A DNA stretch of 64,000 nt from Candidatus Nitrosotenuis cloacae (GCF_000955905.1 NZ_CP011097.1:507957-571956), one strand, 5' to 3'; positions 33,596 through 42,783 are shown, counted from the stretch's first letter. The notes: generated by a model not told the origin, from the letters alone. Program-made: numbers and translations.

Positions 33596-34734
33596 TTCTT
33601 GCTCCTGAATCGCTCAAATTCTTCCAGTATTGCCTGCTCTGCCTCTTTGATCTTGTTTGTGGATAGTAATGGTAATAGTTCCTGGATTGCAAATGTCGCA
33701 TTTTCCTGTGTTCCCAAATAATTGATTGCCAGTCTGAATAATTCATCGTCAATACTTGATGGTCGCTCTAATAGAACAGAACCTCCTGAATCCTCTACCT
33801 GTGTTATCTTCCAGGTATAGTGTAGGGTGTGTGGAGCTAGTCGTGTAATTTGTGATTGAATGATATCTGAATCAATGTTGTTGCCATGAATTTTTATCTC
33901 AATGATTGGCTTTTTTGAATACCCTGTAATCTTTGCAATTGTTTTTGTAATGGATTCATTTAGGTTTTCAAACTCTACTCTGTCTGAGAGTTGTGGCCGT
34001 GTGTCTAGCTTTATCCAGCTTGGCCTTGCCTCTGATGTTGATATATCAACTTCGTAGAATCCTTTCTGCGTCTCCTTGATTCCTTCACTTGTTGTCATTT
34101 CTATGGATCCTGGATATGCGACTGGTCCGCCCAAATGAGAGAACTGTTTTAGGAATTTGTCGTGGAGATGGCCCATCGCATAATATGTAAAGTTCTTTGG
34201 CAGATCCGTTGATGATAATTCCCCTGCAAACTGGTTTATCTCAGAGATTCCCTGGTGCATTACCAGTATTTTGTGGCCTTGGTGGCTTGCAGCAATTTTA
34301 TCAATCTCCGAGAATTTATCATAAAACTTGGACATCTCGCCGCGCCTGATCTTATCAAACCCTGCAATCAGTACACCTTTGTGTATGATTGGTGTGCCTT
34401 GGCCAACATATTTTGAGAATCCTAGGTTGTGGTACACGTATGGAATTGGGGATGAGCGAATCCTGGATATGTCATGCTCGCCTAGAACAAAAAACGACTC
34501 GACGTTGTTTTGTTTTAGTCGTTTTAGTGCATTTGCCATCTGTAGGATGGCAGTGCCTGATGGGTTTGGGACATGAAAGATATCACCTGCAAAAATCACA
34601 AAATCAACATGGTCTTTGATGGATGTGTCAATGGACTCGTTGAACACCAAATACACATCGTCCTCTCGTTCTTGTAGGCCATACTGCGTTAGGCCCAAGT
34701 GAGTATCAGAGATGTGTGAGAAGATCATTTTCAA
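33592..34734 (-). CDS. mre11: DNA double-strand break repair nuclease Mre11
   Basis: A 380-residue metallophosphoesterase nuclease partnering Rad50. Phosphodiesterase motifs are DTHLG (I), GDIFH (II), the position-III motif as LGEHD instead of the usual GNHD, MHQG (IV) and GHLH (V). The Asn-to-Glu change in motif III affects a metal/phosphate-contacting position but is probably lineage-specific. The C-terminal third carries the Rad50-binding region. It overlaps both herA and rad50 by 4 bp, so the three are translationally coupled. Confidence 0.94.
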   Translation of the reverse strand: MKMIFSHISDTHLGLTQYGLQEREDDVYLVFNESIDTSIKDHVDFVIFAGDIFHVPNPSGTAILQMANALKRLKQNNVESFFVLGEHDISRIRSSPIPYVYHNLGFSKYVGQGTPIIHKGVLIAGFDKIRRGEMSKFYDKFSEIDKIAASHQGHKILVMHQGISEINQFAGELSSTDLPKNFTYYAMGHLHDKFLKQFSHLGGPVAYPGSIEMTTSEGIKETQKGFYEVDISTSEARPSWIKLDTRPQLSDRVEFENLNESITKTIAKITGYSKKPIIEIKIHGNNIDSDIIQSQITRLAPHTLHYTWKITQVEDSGGSVLLERPSSIDDELFRLAINYLGTQENATFAIQELLPLLSTNKIKEAEQAILEEFERFRSKK

Positions 34735-36254
34735 TCAAGTAATAGATCTTTTTGTATTAATCCTTGCGTGGACTCGGCAATTTTCTCAAACTTTTTTGTT
34801 CCGCGCCACTCTGACACTGCATTTTTGTCAGAGCCAATTGCCTTGTCTTTTACTTCCTCTATGTGCACTATTGCTGGCAGGTTCACCCACTGTCCGACAA
34901 ATACGGCATCGCCTACATTTAGCGATGTTAGCTGGTTTATCAAATCCCTGCTGATTGACTCTGCAGCGGATGCGATTTGATGCTGGTCGTCTTCCTGGAC
35001 TATTTTCATTACTGCCAGTGAGCCCATCTGGGATAATACATTTGGATCAATGTTTCTTGGTCGTTGTGACACTATACACAACCCTAGGCCGAACTTGCGT
35101 CCCTCACGGGCAATCTTGGCAGCCCAGTATTTTGTGTGGGTGTCCTCACCCTTTGGAATGAACACATGAGCTTCTTCAATTATTACAAATATTGGCGAGT
35201 CGAATCTGTATCTTTTTGCCGTTTTGCTCTTTGTGTTCTTTGCCATGAGAGCGGATTTTCTGTCGGTTAGCAATTCCTGGAAATAATATGCAAGGGCCAC
35301 ATTTGCCTGCTTTTCTGATAGCTCTGAAATGTTCAGCACATTTACCTTGCCTTCCTTGATTAGCCCTAGCGGGTCCATGATGTCTGGGTCCAAAACATCG
35401 GCAAATCTGTGCCTGGCATCGTCTATCTTATCCTGGACTCGGTCTGCTGAATGCCTATCATCCTTTCTTTCAGGATTTGCGCCAATCATTGCAACATTGT
35501 GGTCTAGCGCATCCCAAAAATTCTGGGCCTCTTTGACATCTGGGGTAAATGCCAATCTCAAAACCCTTTGCTGAATGTCTGCATTTTCTCTGATTTCTAA
35601 AACATCTGCTAGTGTGTTTGCATCTAATAGTCTTGGATTTATTTTTGCATCAATCACATTAATTCCAGGAATCCGAAGATCAGAGTAATCATTATGATAA
35701 TCAAATATTATTAGTGTCCCATCTAGTGTAGAGATTTGCTTTGCCAACAGTGACACGAGGTTGCTTTTTCCCATTCCAGTCATTGCAAGTATTCCCAAAT
35801 GCCGTGATACTATCTTGTTCAGATTCACCTTGGCCTCTATCTGTGAGTTTCTAAGCAGGCTGCCGATTTTCACCCATTCGTCTTTTTGTGGAGCAAAAAT
35901 GTTTCCTAGATCATCTCTTGTGGCACTCAGAATTGCAGTTCCTGGAATTGGTGGAATTGCGGGCAATACTACGATGCTTTTTTGCAGCTGCGCCAAATAT
36001 CCAAGTATGCCGACTTTGGCAGTAAAGCTTTTGTCGCGAGAGTTAATGTCTGCAATCTCTTTGCTTTCTATTGCCTCATCAAAATTATGAATATCAGTCA
36101 GTGCTGCGCTGGTAACAAATGATCTCTCTACTAATCCAAGCAGCTTACCATCCTGAGAATCAATCACGACATATTCTCCAACAGAGAGTGGCCGAGATGT
36201 TTGGGCAGTAACAGATGTTGGCTTGGACTCGCCAATCACAACACCAATCGTCAT
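34731..36254 (-). CDS. herA: HerA bipolar DNA translocase/helicase
   Basis: A 507-residue hexameric ATPase (HerA/FtsK superfamily) that with NurA resects DNA ends. The N-terminal beta-barrel domain (about 1-110) is followed by Walker A in AMTGMGKSNLVSLL and Walker B FVIIEEAHVFIP. The arginine-rich segment IAREGRKFGLGLCIVSQRPR is typical. The ATG at 36254 is preferred over a longer reading, because the family N terminus starts MTIGVVIGE and a TATA-like TTTTTTTATG lies about 30 bp upstream. It is first in the herA-mre11-rad50 operon. Confidence 0.94.
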   Translation of the reverse strand: MTIGVVIGESKPTSVTAQTSRPLSVGEYVVIDSQDGKLLGLVERSFVTSAALTDIHNFDEAIESKEIADINSRDKSFTAKVGILGYLAQLQKSIVVLPAIPPIPGTAILSATRDDLGNIFAPQKDEWVKIGSLLRNSQIEAKVNLNKIVSRHLGILAMTGMGKSNLVSLLAKQISTLDGTLIIFDYHNDYSDLRIPGINVIDAKINPRLLDANTLADVLEIRENADIQQRVLRLAFTPDVKEAQNFWDALDHNVAMIGANPERKDDRHSADRVQDKIDDARHRFADVLDPDIMDPLGLIKEGKVNVLNISELSEKQANVALAYYFQELLTDRKSALMAKNTKSKTAKRYRFDSPIFVIIEEAHVFIPKGEDTHTKYWAAKIAREGRKFGLGLCIVSQRPRNIDPNVLSQMGSLAVMKIVQEDDQHQIASAAESISRDLINQLTSLNVGDAVFVGQWVNLPAIVHIEEVKDKAIGSDKNAVSEWRGTKKFEKIAESTQGLIQKDLLLD

Positions 36255-36404
36255 GGTATGGGCCTCAGAGCAAAAAACTTCATAAAAAAACTTGTCAGGC
36301 CGTGATAAATAAATTCCAAGATTGACTCGGCATTGACCTGCGTTTGTATCTTTATGCAAAAATAAACCAGGCATGATATAATAATTACATGTTTTATGTG
36401 GTGT

Positions 36405-36423
36405 TTGTTCGAATTTCGAACAA
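36405..36423. promoter_or_regulatory. perfect 19-bp palindrome between herA and the divergent gene
   Basis: TTGTTCGAA and TTCGAACAA are exact reverse complements around a single central T. It lies about 150 bp before the herA start and about 75 bp before the divergent gene at 36497. It is flanked by A/T-rich TATAATAATTACA and TATAATTATTACA segments. It is a likely operator for a dimeric regulator acting on one or both directions. Confidence 0.55.
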
Positions 36424-36496
36424 CGATCATATAATTATTACAATTCTTTTGTGTTTGAATCGATAATCTTAAAAATATTGACTGTATATCATAGCA

Positions 36497-37291
36497 GTGC
36501 TACACTACCCAGACACCATAGTTGCAACAGCTGTCGAGGAAAAGGTAGCAAAAAAACTGCACAAGCACCTAAGTTCACTTGGCCTAGAGTGCAAGATGAT
36601 TCCAGATGGAACAATGGACTTTGAGTATGATTACCCACGATCATCGCTTGATGGTCCAAACCCTGGAGTCGCAAGCAGAGGAGTATTCAAGGTAGCCGAT
36701 GGTATTGACTACATTGATCTGCTCAAAAGAAAAACAGTATCAAAAAGTGAGTTTGCCCCCGGAGGATTCTATGGGATGGGAATCGCAGAAGGAACGATGT
36801 GGAAGCTGCGATACTTTTTATCATTTCCATCCGAGTATGAACTTGGCCCACTGAACTTTGGAACGCTTACAAAGATTCTCAAAGGAAGGCTCCACTCCAA
36901 AGTAGAAGATTTTATCTGGAGTGGATATGGCAAGCTCACAACCCTTCCTCCTGGAATGGTAGCCGACGACGTGATCGCAGCCCTGACTGCGGACAAAAAA
37001 TTGCGTGAATTATTGATGCACTCTTTACTAAAGGAACAAGTAATCACGATCTCTGTCTACAAGCCAAAGGCCAAAGTCGACTATGAGATATCCAGAATAG
37101 TCAAGGATGACTCGTACTGGTACAAGTACAAACCGAAAAAGGAATCACACGCAAAAATAGTCATAACATCAGAGTGGAAGACACAAAAGGATTTGTTTAT
37201 GGATCCGCAAACCCTTGAGGCCTACCAAAGAATTGGCCAGACCATCAAATCTACAGTAGAGAAGCTAAAGTATCATCTAGTAAAGAACTAG
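36497..37291 (+). CDS. conserved-looking soluble protein, unknown function
   Basis: A 264-residue cytoplasmic protein that I do not recognise. It starts MLHYPDTIVATAVEEKVAKK; the middle has SPGG-like EFAPGGFYGMGIAEGT and the C-terminal third is basic and helical (KYKPKKESHAKIVITSEWK). No signal peptide, membrane helix or known catalytic motif is seen. It is divergent from herA across the palindromic region, which suggests possible shared control with DNA repair. It converges on the ATP synthase subunit gene, sharing a CTAG. Confidence 0.65.
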   Translation: MLHYPDTIVATAVEEKVAKKLHKHLSSLGLECKMIPDGTMDFEYDYPRSSLDGPNPGVASRGVFKVADGIDYIDLLKRKTVSKSEFAPGGFYGMGIAEGTMWKLRYFLSFPSEYELGPLNFGTLTKILKGRLHSKVEDFIWSGYGKLTTLPPGMVADDVIAALTADKKLRELLMHSLLKEQVITISVYKPKAKVDYEISRIVKDDSYWYKYKPKKESHAKIVITSEWKTQKDLFMDPQTLEAYQRIGQTIKSTVEKLKYHLVKN

Positions 37292-38322
37292 TCTTTGATT
37301 ATGATTTTTGACATTACCGTATCGCTTGGAATCTTTTGCTCCACAGCATAGGTAATGGCAGATAGGTTTCGGACCTCAAAATCAAGCAGTCTGACTATGG
37401 CAACTATGGTGGAAAAGCCGAAAATACGCACGAATTGGGAGTTCATGGTGTTGTAGATCTTGCGCTCAAAGGAGCTCTCAAATTTTGATATTGCGCCGTT
37501 TTCGTCCTGTGGGACCATTCCCTTGTAATGTGTATTGAGTAGTTCGTTTAGTGCGCTTTTGAGTGAATCTGCTGAAATCATTTTTGTAAACATTTCTCTT
37601 GATTCACTTGATGCGTTTGATACTATGAGGTGTTGCAGCTGGTTCTCATCAAGATTCCAGAACTTGCCTCGCAAAATACTCATTATATTGTAATAGTCGA
37701 TTTCGATTCCGCAAACAGAATGTAAAGAAAAATCGCCAGAACTCTTCATTGCGCGGCCAAGGTTTTCATAAAAAAACTTGTCAAAATACATGTCCAAAAC
37801 TTGTATTTGTTTTCGCTCATTATACAAAGAATACATTTGCTCTATTTCCTCACCTATTCCTATTCCCTTTAGGACGCTTGCCGCCTCTTCAAAGTCTTTG
37901 GCAACAAGTGCCTTGAGCACAATGTCGCGCTCTTTGATCAATTCCTCTGGGTGCAAGCTAATCATTGACTCAATTTCGCTTTGTGGCCTGCCAAGAATTT
38001 TTCCCTTTAGTATGATCTTTAGATTTTTTAAAATAAATTTCAGATAATATGCAAACATGACATTAGACCCACCAGATGCCTGCATCATGGTGTGGTGCAA
38101 GTCTGCTTGTCTGTCTCGTAGTGCGATCTCTATTTTTTGAGTGGTGTATGGCTTTTGAATCTTTGAGATTGCGTCATTGTATGTGGTGTTTTTAATTCGA
38201 GTTACCAACTCGTCAAGATCTCGAGATTCTGATAATGTCTGGAGGTCTTTTTTTGTCATCAATTTGCCCTTGATGCTGTATGACTTTACTCCTGCAAAGA
38301 CCTGAAGCGATGGAGTTGCCAT
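37288..38322 (-). CDS. atpC: A/V-type ATP synthase subunit C (AC39 family)
   Basis: A 344-residue subunit linking the central stalk to the membrane rotor. Family features are the opening VKSYSIKGKLMTKKDLQ, YYLKFILKNLKIILKGK and YNIMSILRGKFW. Subunit C genes usually lie within the atp operon, but here it stands alone between unrelated genes. Other subunits are not in the window. It has its own upstream region of about 240 bp, shared divergently with the RAM-domain gene. Confidence 0.86.
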   Translation of the reverse strand: MATPSLQVFAGVKSYSIKGKLMTKKDLQTLSESRDLDELVTRIKNTTYNDAISKIQKPYTTQKIEIALRDRQADLHHTMMQASGGSNVMFAYYLKFILKNLKIILKGKILGRPQSEIESMISLHPEELIKERDIVLKALVAKDFEEAASVLKGIGIGEEIEQMYSLYNERKQIQVLDMYFDKFFYENLGRAMKSSGDFSLHSVCGIEIDYYNIMSILRGKFWNLDENQLQHLIVSNASSESREMFTKMISADSLKSALNELLNTHYKGMVPQDENGAISKFESSFERKIYNTMNSQFVRIFGFSTIVAIVRLLDFEVRNLSAITYAVEQKIPSDTVMSKIIIKD

Positions 38323-38563
38323 GCGAAAGGACCAATTTACACATTAATGTATTTTTATTAAAATGTAATAATTCTAATAAAAAATGTAAGAATTTGATCT
38401 AACATGTTGGAAATTACATAATTTTTGTTTGTTTATTACAAGTTTTAGTTTATGCGTAATTTGAGACACGATAAAAAATCTATAATTATCTTGGAACTCT
38501 TTTCATGACCAAAATCAAAAGTCTAGCAAATGCTTTTTGTCTAGTTTGACGTACTAGTATGGG

Positions 38564-39079
38564 TTGACAAAGGCATACGTTTTGGTTACATGCGATAGCG
38601 GCGCAGAAGACTATGTTGTGTCTTCTCTGAAATCAACTGACTCCGTGAGTCTTGCAACCGGCGTGTTTGGCACATATGATGTGCTAAGCAAGCTAGAGGC
38701 AAGATCAGAGGATGCCTTGCGCGATGTCGTAACAAAAAAGATCCGCAAAATTCCACACATCCGAGCAACCTACACCATAATTGCTGATGACAAAAACTCG
38801 TTCTCAAAGCAAATCAAGGGCAAAGATGTCTTGGATACATACATGTCGCAGGCATACATTTTGCTGGACTGTGAGCGGGGAAAAGAAACTGAAACCATGA
38901 ACAATCTCAAATCTATTGCAGAGATAATTGATGGTGATGTCCTATCCACGACACATCAGGTAATCTGTAATGTAGTGGCACCGTCATACAATGAAATCTC
39001 TGATGTAGTAACAAAAAAAATCCGCAAGCTTGGTGGAATAAAAGGCACGACCACACTAAATGTGATCAGCCACAAATAA
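38564..39079 (+). CDS. double RAM (Lrp/AsnC ligand-binding) domain protein without HTH
   Basis: A 171-residue protein from a TTG at 38564. Two copies of the Lrp/AsnC ligand-binding fold are joined: residues 1-80 (AYVLVTCDSGAEDYVVSSL, GVFGTYDVLSKLEA) and 90-171 (AYILLDCERGKETETMNNL, ISDVVTKKIRKLGGIKGT). Both halves contain a near-identical VVTKKIRK[I/L] segment. There is no DNA-binding domain, so it probably senses a small molecule, likely an amino acid, or partners other regulators. Its stop abuts the nurA stop with no gap. Confidence 0.82.
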   Translation: MTKAYVLVTCDSGAEDYVVSSLKSTDSVSLATGVFGTYDVLSKLEARSEDALRDVVTKKIRKIPHIRATYTIIADDKNSFSKQIKGKDVLDTYMSQAYILLDCERGKETETMNNLKSIAEIIDGDVLSTTHQVICNVVAPSYNEISDVVTKKIRKLGGIKGTTTLNVISHK

Positions 39080-39919
39080 TTATCCTAATACTTCGCGAGA
39101 GCCTATCTCATTCGATATTCCATAAAGGCTGACCAGCTTTGCCAAGTCTGCGCTGCTTATCTTGCAGTTGTTGTGCGCAAGCTTGAGTGCATACGGGTAT
39201 CCGCCGACACTTGACTTGTAGAGTTTGTCCAGAATTGACTTTACCTCATCTTCAGTGTGATTATCGCCAAATAGTTCTATTTTGATTAGTGGTGTCGAAT
39301 CAGATAGCCTAGCGTAAATTGAGGAGATTGCCTTGTCGCGACCAAACTCCCTGTCAACAAAAATCTTGCTAAATCCAGGAGTCTTGGTTGCATGATTATA
39401 ATAAAAAATGTCTCCTGCCAATGATCCCATCTCAGAGAACTGGACATTGGTGTTTGATGTCTTTGCGATAAATATGACATTGTTTTTCTTTGTCATTATT
39501 CTGACAATTGCAGGACTTAGGCCTGATTGGCGTGTCATGAACTGGGAATACAGTGAGCCATCCATCATCACAATGTCTGATACCTCGACTGCCTTTTTGC
39601 AAACATCCACTTCCATCTCGCTTGCAAGGCTGGAAATGTCAATGCCTACCCTGCCCAGTCCCTGCCTGTGCAGATCATCAATTATTGTGCCATCTGATTT
39701 TATTGCAACTGCGGTAACTACCCATAACTCCATTCCTTGGAATTTTGTGCTGTTAAAACTAGAATCTATTCCGGCAAGTACTGCATCCTGTTTTTTTGGT
39801 GTGTATTCTATCCAGTTTTGCCTTGCCTTTTCTACTATTTGCTCAAATTTTGGTCCCCTTAGGACAGATAGGATGTTTTCACGGTTCTTTATTGCATCCT
39901 TGTAAACCGTGTTAAGCAT
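39080..39919 (-). CDS. nurA: NurA 5'-3' nuclease
   Basis: A 279-residue nuclease that works with HerA in DNA-end resection. The first catalytic acid lies in AGIDSSFNSTKF, a second in VMMDGSLYSQF, and the C-terminal metal-site segment is TPLIKIELFG. In many archaea nurA lies in one operon with herA, mre11 and rad50. Here it is about 2.8 kb away on the same strand, separated by the subunit C and RAM genes. Confidence 0.88.
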   Translation of the reverse strand: MLNTVYKDAIKNRENILSVLRGPKFEQIVEKARQNWIEYTPKKQDAVLAGIDSSFNSTKFQGMELWVVTAVAIKSDGTIIDDLHRQGLGRVGIDISSLASEMEVDVCKKAVEVSDIVMMDGSLYSQFMTRQSGLSPAIVRIMTKKNNVIFIAKTSNTNVQFSEMGSLAGDIFYYNHATKTPGFSKIFVDREFGRDKAISSIYARLSDSTPLIKIELFGDNHTEDEVKSILDKLYKSSVGGYPYALKLAHNNCKISSADLAKLVSLYGISNEIGSREVLG

Positions 39920-39993
39920 AGGTTACCTTCAATTCAGAAAATAAAACCCTTGGGATGAACGAACCCTTAACACGCAACTAGCTGGAAGCTGAT

Positions 39994-40068
39994 TTACTTT
40001 TTGCGCTTTTTGCGAGCTGCCTTTTGATCTGCAAATCTTTGATGCTTGCCTGTTTTTCTTTTTACCAT
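39994..40068 (-). CDS. 24-residue basic microprotein candidate
   Basis: A clean frame from ATG 40068 to TAA 39994, product MVKRKTGKHQRFADQKAARK followed by KRKK. Half the residues are Lys or Arg. No signal or hydrophobic patch is seen. It could be a small ribosome- or nucleic-acid-binding protein. The case rests on composition and an isolated position in a short intergenic gap, so chance is not excluded. Confidence 0.4.
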   Translation of the reverse strand: MVKRKTGKHQRFADQKAARKKRKK

Positions 40069-40150
40069 GATTTGGCTTTGTATGATGCCTAGTTAATTCT
40101 TCCTAGTTTGATTTGTTTGGCAATATACCATTAATTCATTTACCAGTTGT

Positions 40151-40984
40151 ATGATCGGCTCTGTGTTGAAAAGAATAGGGCTTTTGGGATGCGGCGCCAT
40201 TGGCACGCAAATAGCACTGGCAATCAACTCAGGCCAAGTCCAAGCAGAACTTACACATGTCTATGACTATGATAAATCCAAGGCAGAATCACTGGTTGCA
40301 AGGCTGGACAAAAAACCCACTATAGTTGAGAACCCACATTTACTTTCCTCAAACAATGTGGATTTGGTAGTAGAGGCGGCATCTCAGGATGCTATCAAAA
40401 ACCACGCATTGAGCATCATACAAAACAGAAAGGATCTGATGATCATGAGTGTGGGTGCCTTGCTTGATGAGTCTGTGTTTGATATTTTGTTTGATGCATG
40501 CCATGAATTCAAAAAACGAATTTACCTGCCATCTGGCGCAATTGCAGGCCTTGATGCAATAAAGTCAGTAAAATCAGAACTAGAATCAGTCACATTGATT
40601 ACTACAAAAAACCCAAAGGCACTCGCCGGTGCAAAGTTCTTTGAGACAAAAAACATGGATGTCCATTCCATAAAAGAAAAAACCGTAATCTTTGAGGGTG
40701 CAGCAAAAGAAGCAGTTACACTGTTTCCTGCAAACATCAATGTTGCAGCCCTTTTGAGTCTGGCAGGCCTTGGCAGTGAGAAAACCCTGGTCAAAATAGT
40801 GGCAGACCCCAACACGAACAAGAACACGCACAAAATAGAGGCAAGCGGAATATTTGGCAAAATCTCAATTCAAGTGGAAAACGTACCGGACAATACCAAC
40901 CCCAAGACCAGCCGGCTTGCCATTTTGTCTGCAATAGAGTGCCTGCATACAATATGCTCAGATGATATCAAAATAGGTACGTAA
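40151..40984 (+). CDS. nadX: L-aspartate dehydrogenase
   Basis: A 277-residue NAD(P)-dependent enzyme that oxidises aspartate to iminoaspartate, the first step of NAD synthesis. The N-terminal Rossmann motif is IGLLGCGAIGTQIALAI; VDLVVEAASQDAIKNHA and LPSGAIAGLDAIKS are family segments. It replaces the usual aspartate oxidase NadB. The quinolinate synthase gene nadA follows about 95 bp downstream on the same strand and takes up the unstable product. A TATA-like CAATATACC lies about 25 bp before the ATG. Confidence 0.92.
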   Translation: MIGSVLKRIGLLGCGAIGTQIALAINSGQVQAELTHVYDYDKSKAESLVARLDKKPTIVENPHLLSSNNVDLVVEAASQDAIKNHALSIIQNRKDLMIMSVGALLDESVFDILFDACHEFKKRIYLPSGAIAGLDAIKSVKSELESVTLITTKNPKALAGAKFFETKNMDVHSIKEKTVIFEGAAKEAVTLFPANINVAALLSLAGLGSEKTLVKIVADPNTNKNTHKIEASGIFGKISIQVENVPDNTNPKTSRLAILSAIECLHTICSDDIKIGT

Positions 40985-41078
40985 TTCTGGCAAAACTTGC
41001 CGTAATTGGCGCCATATCTGTAAATTCACACTATTATCTCAGTCTTTAAATGAATACTAGGGTCATTGTCATGATCGG

Positions 41079-42014
41079 ATGCTACACGACAAAATCATGC
41101 AGCTAAAAAAAGAAAAGGACGCTGTCATTTTGGCCCATAATTATCAATTACCCGAAGTCCAAGATGTAGCGGACTATGTTGGCGATTCATTAGGATTATC
41201 AAGACAAGCTGCCAAAACACCACACAAGACGATTCTGTTCTGTGGGGTTCATTTCATGGCAGAGACTGCCGCAATTATTTGTCCTGACAAAAAGGTACTG
41301 ATTCCGGACTTGGCTGCTGGATGCTCACTGGCTGATTCCATAAACGTTGATCAGCTAAGGGACTGGAAGCAACAACACCCGGGGGCAATCACGGTAGGCT
41401 ATGTCAATACATCCGCAGAAGTCAAATCCGAGCTGGATTATTGCTGCACATCATCAAACGCAGTAAATGTGGTCAAGGCAATTCCTAAAGACAAGGACGT
41501 GTTGTTCTTACCAGACATGTTTTTGGGATCATATGTTGCAAAAATGACTGGAAGAAAAAACATGTACATTTGGGCAGGTGAGTGTCATGTCCATGCAGGT
41601 ATAAGATCAGAGGACATTCACAAGCTTTTGGACTCTAACCCTAATTCCGAATTATTGGTTCATCCAGAGTGTAGTTGCACATCACAAATAATGTATGATG
41701 TGGCAGTTGGCGACTACAAGAACCGCCAAGTCCAGATAATGTCTACAGAAGGAATGATGAACTATGCAAAACAATCAACAGGACAAAACTTTGTGGTTGC
41801 AACCGAAACCGGCATCCTGTACAGAATGCAGCAGCAAAATCCTGAGAAGAATTTCATTCCTGCATCACGTGGTGCTATATGTCAATACATGAAGATGATC
41901 ACTCTGGACAAGGTCTATTCTTCACTGATGGAGGAAAAATACGAAGTTCGCGTGCCAAAACAAACTGCAGACAAGGCAAGACTTGCAATAGATAGGATGC
42001 TTGCTATTAACTAA
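41079..42014 (+). CDS. nadA: quinolinate synthase
   Basis: A 311-residue 4Fe-4S enzyme that condenses iminoaspartate with dihydroxyacetone phosphate to quinolinate. Conserved motifs include ILAHNYQLPEVQDVADYVGD, the first cluster cysteine in AAGCSLADS, and the others in HPECSCTSQIM and RGAICQYMK. The length is the usual archaeal size. Together with nadX before it and nadC at 50647-51474 it completes the aspartate-to-nicotinate-mononucleotide route. Confidence 0.96.
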   Translation: MLHDKIMQLKKEKDAVILAHNYQLPEVQDVADYVGDSLGLSRQAAKTPHKTILFCGVHFMAETAAIICPDKKVLIPDLAAGCSLADSINVDQLRDWKQQHPGAITVGYVNTSAEVKSELDYCCTSSNAVNVVKAIPKDKDVLFLPDMFLGSYVAKMTGRKNMYIWAGECHVHAGIRSEDIHKLLDSNPNSELLVHPECSCTSQIMYDVAVGDYKNRQVQIMSTEGMMNYAKQSTGQNFVVATETGILYRMQQQNPEKNFIPASRGAICQYMKMITLDKVYSSLMEEKYEVRVPKQTADKARLAIDRMLAIN

Positions 42015-42378
42015 ATCTGAGTTTTACTAAACACGATTTTTATTGTTTGTCAAATGATATTCGTGAATTTTTGGGTGAACTTTGAACTAGATTACAGATT
42101 TTCCAGGCACCCACAAGATTTCATGACTAAACTGACCCACAGGTCTGAATGCTGTTGGTGGTTACTTGAAATCTAATGTCTAGATAGATTGCATCAAATC
42201 AATTATTGATTTTGAATGACTATAGAACTGTCCATACTATTGTCTCACGAGTTCGCCACTGAATTTTTTGTCTATGGTGATGGCAAATTTGAATTCCTTT
42301 GCAAATACCATTCTTAATCAGTCTAATTAACAATGAAGCAACTATGATTCTGATTTAGTCTAGATTTGGATAGTTATT
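42015..42378. other. intergenic stretch of about 360 bp with no clear gene
   Basis: No convincing reading frame, tRNA or other RNA is seen. The longest notable frame, 42054-42176 on the plus strand (40 codons), has no promoter and an odd composition. A/T content is high toward the right end. It may hold the promoter region of a nadA antisense transcript or simply be spacer. Confidence 0.3.
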
Positions 42379-42783
42379 CTATGCTGGGACACAGCTTGCT
42401 TGTGCATTCGGTGATGTCTGCAATGTTATGAACCCTGTTACCATTCCGGTTCGAGTTATTGTGATGTGGTTTCCGCCTTCTGCACCGACTCTAAATGTTT
42501 CTAACTGCCCCTCTTCAAGCCCAAAAAGTGACTGTGCTCCAGCATTGGATATGTCGACTTCAAGAAGTGATCCAGCTAACCCTCGTAAAGTACCGTCCAC
42601 AATAAAATCAGAATCCGAAGTGCATACCCAAGAATTAGTATTCCAAATAGGACCAACAGAAATTATCTGAAATGTATCTGTTTCTGGTGATTGGTGCATT
42701 GTGGCTGATATTGTGATTGCAACTAGTATTATTGCAACACCGATTCCAGTTACTATGACTGGTGAATTAGAATTCAACAACAC
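42379..42783 (-). CDS. small membrane-anchored extracellular protein
   Basis: A 134-residue protein. An N-terminal helix (about 9-28, VIVTGIGVAIILVAITISAT) anchors a beta-rich domain with two cysteines (WVCTSDSD and QASCVPA) that could form a disulfide. A pilin-like N terminus was considered, but no processing motif is clear. No family is recognised. It lies just before the collagen-like gene on the opposite strand, so the two may share regulation. Confidence 0.6.
   Translation of the reverse strand: MLLNSNSPVIVTGIGVAIILVAITISATMHQSPETDTFQIISVGPIWNTNSWVCTSDSDFIVDGTLRGLAGSLLEVDISNAGAQSLFGLEEGQLETFRVGAEGGNHITITRTGMVTGFITLQTSPNAQASCVPA

Noticed and set aside
42054-42176. A 40-codon frame in the 364-bp gap after nadA
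   Set aside because: No TATA element or Shine-Dalgarno site, unusual Trp/Cys-rich ending, and no recognisable family. It is probably chance.
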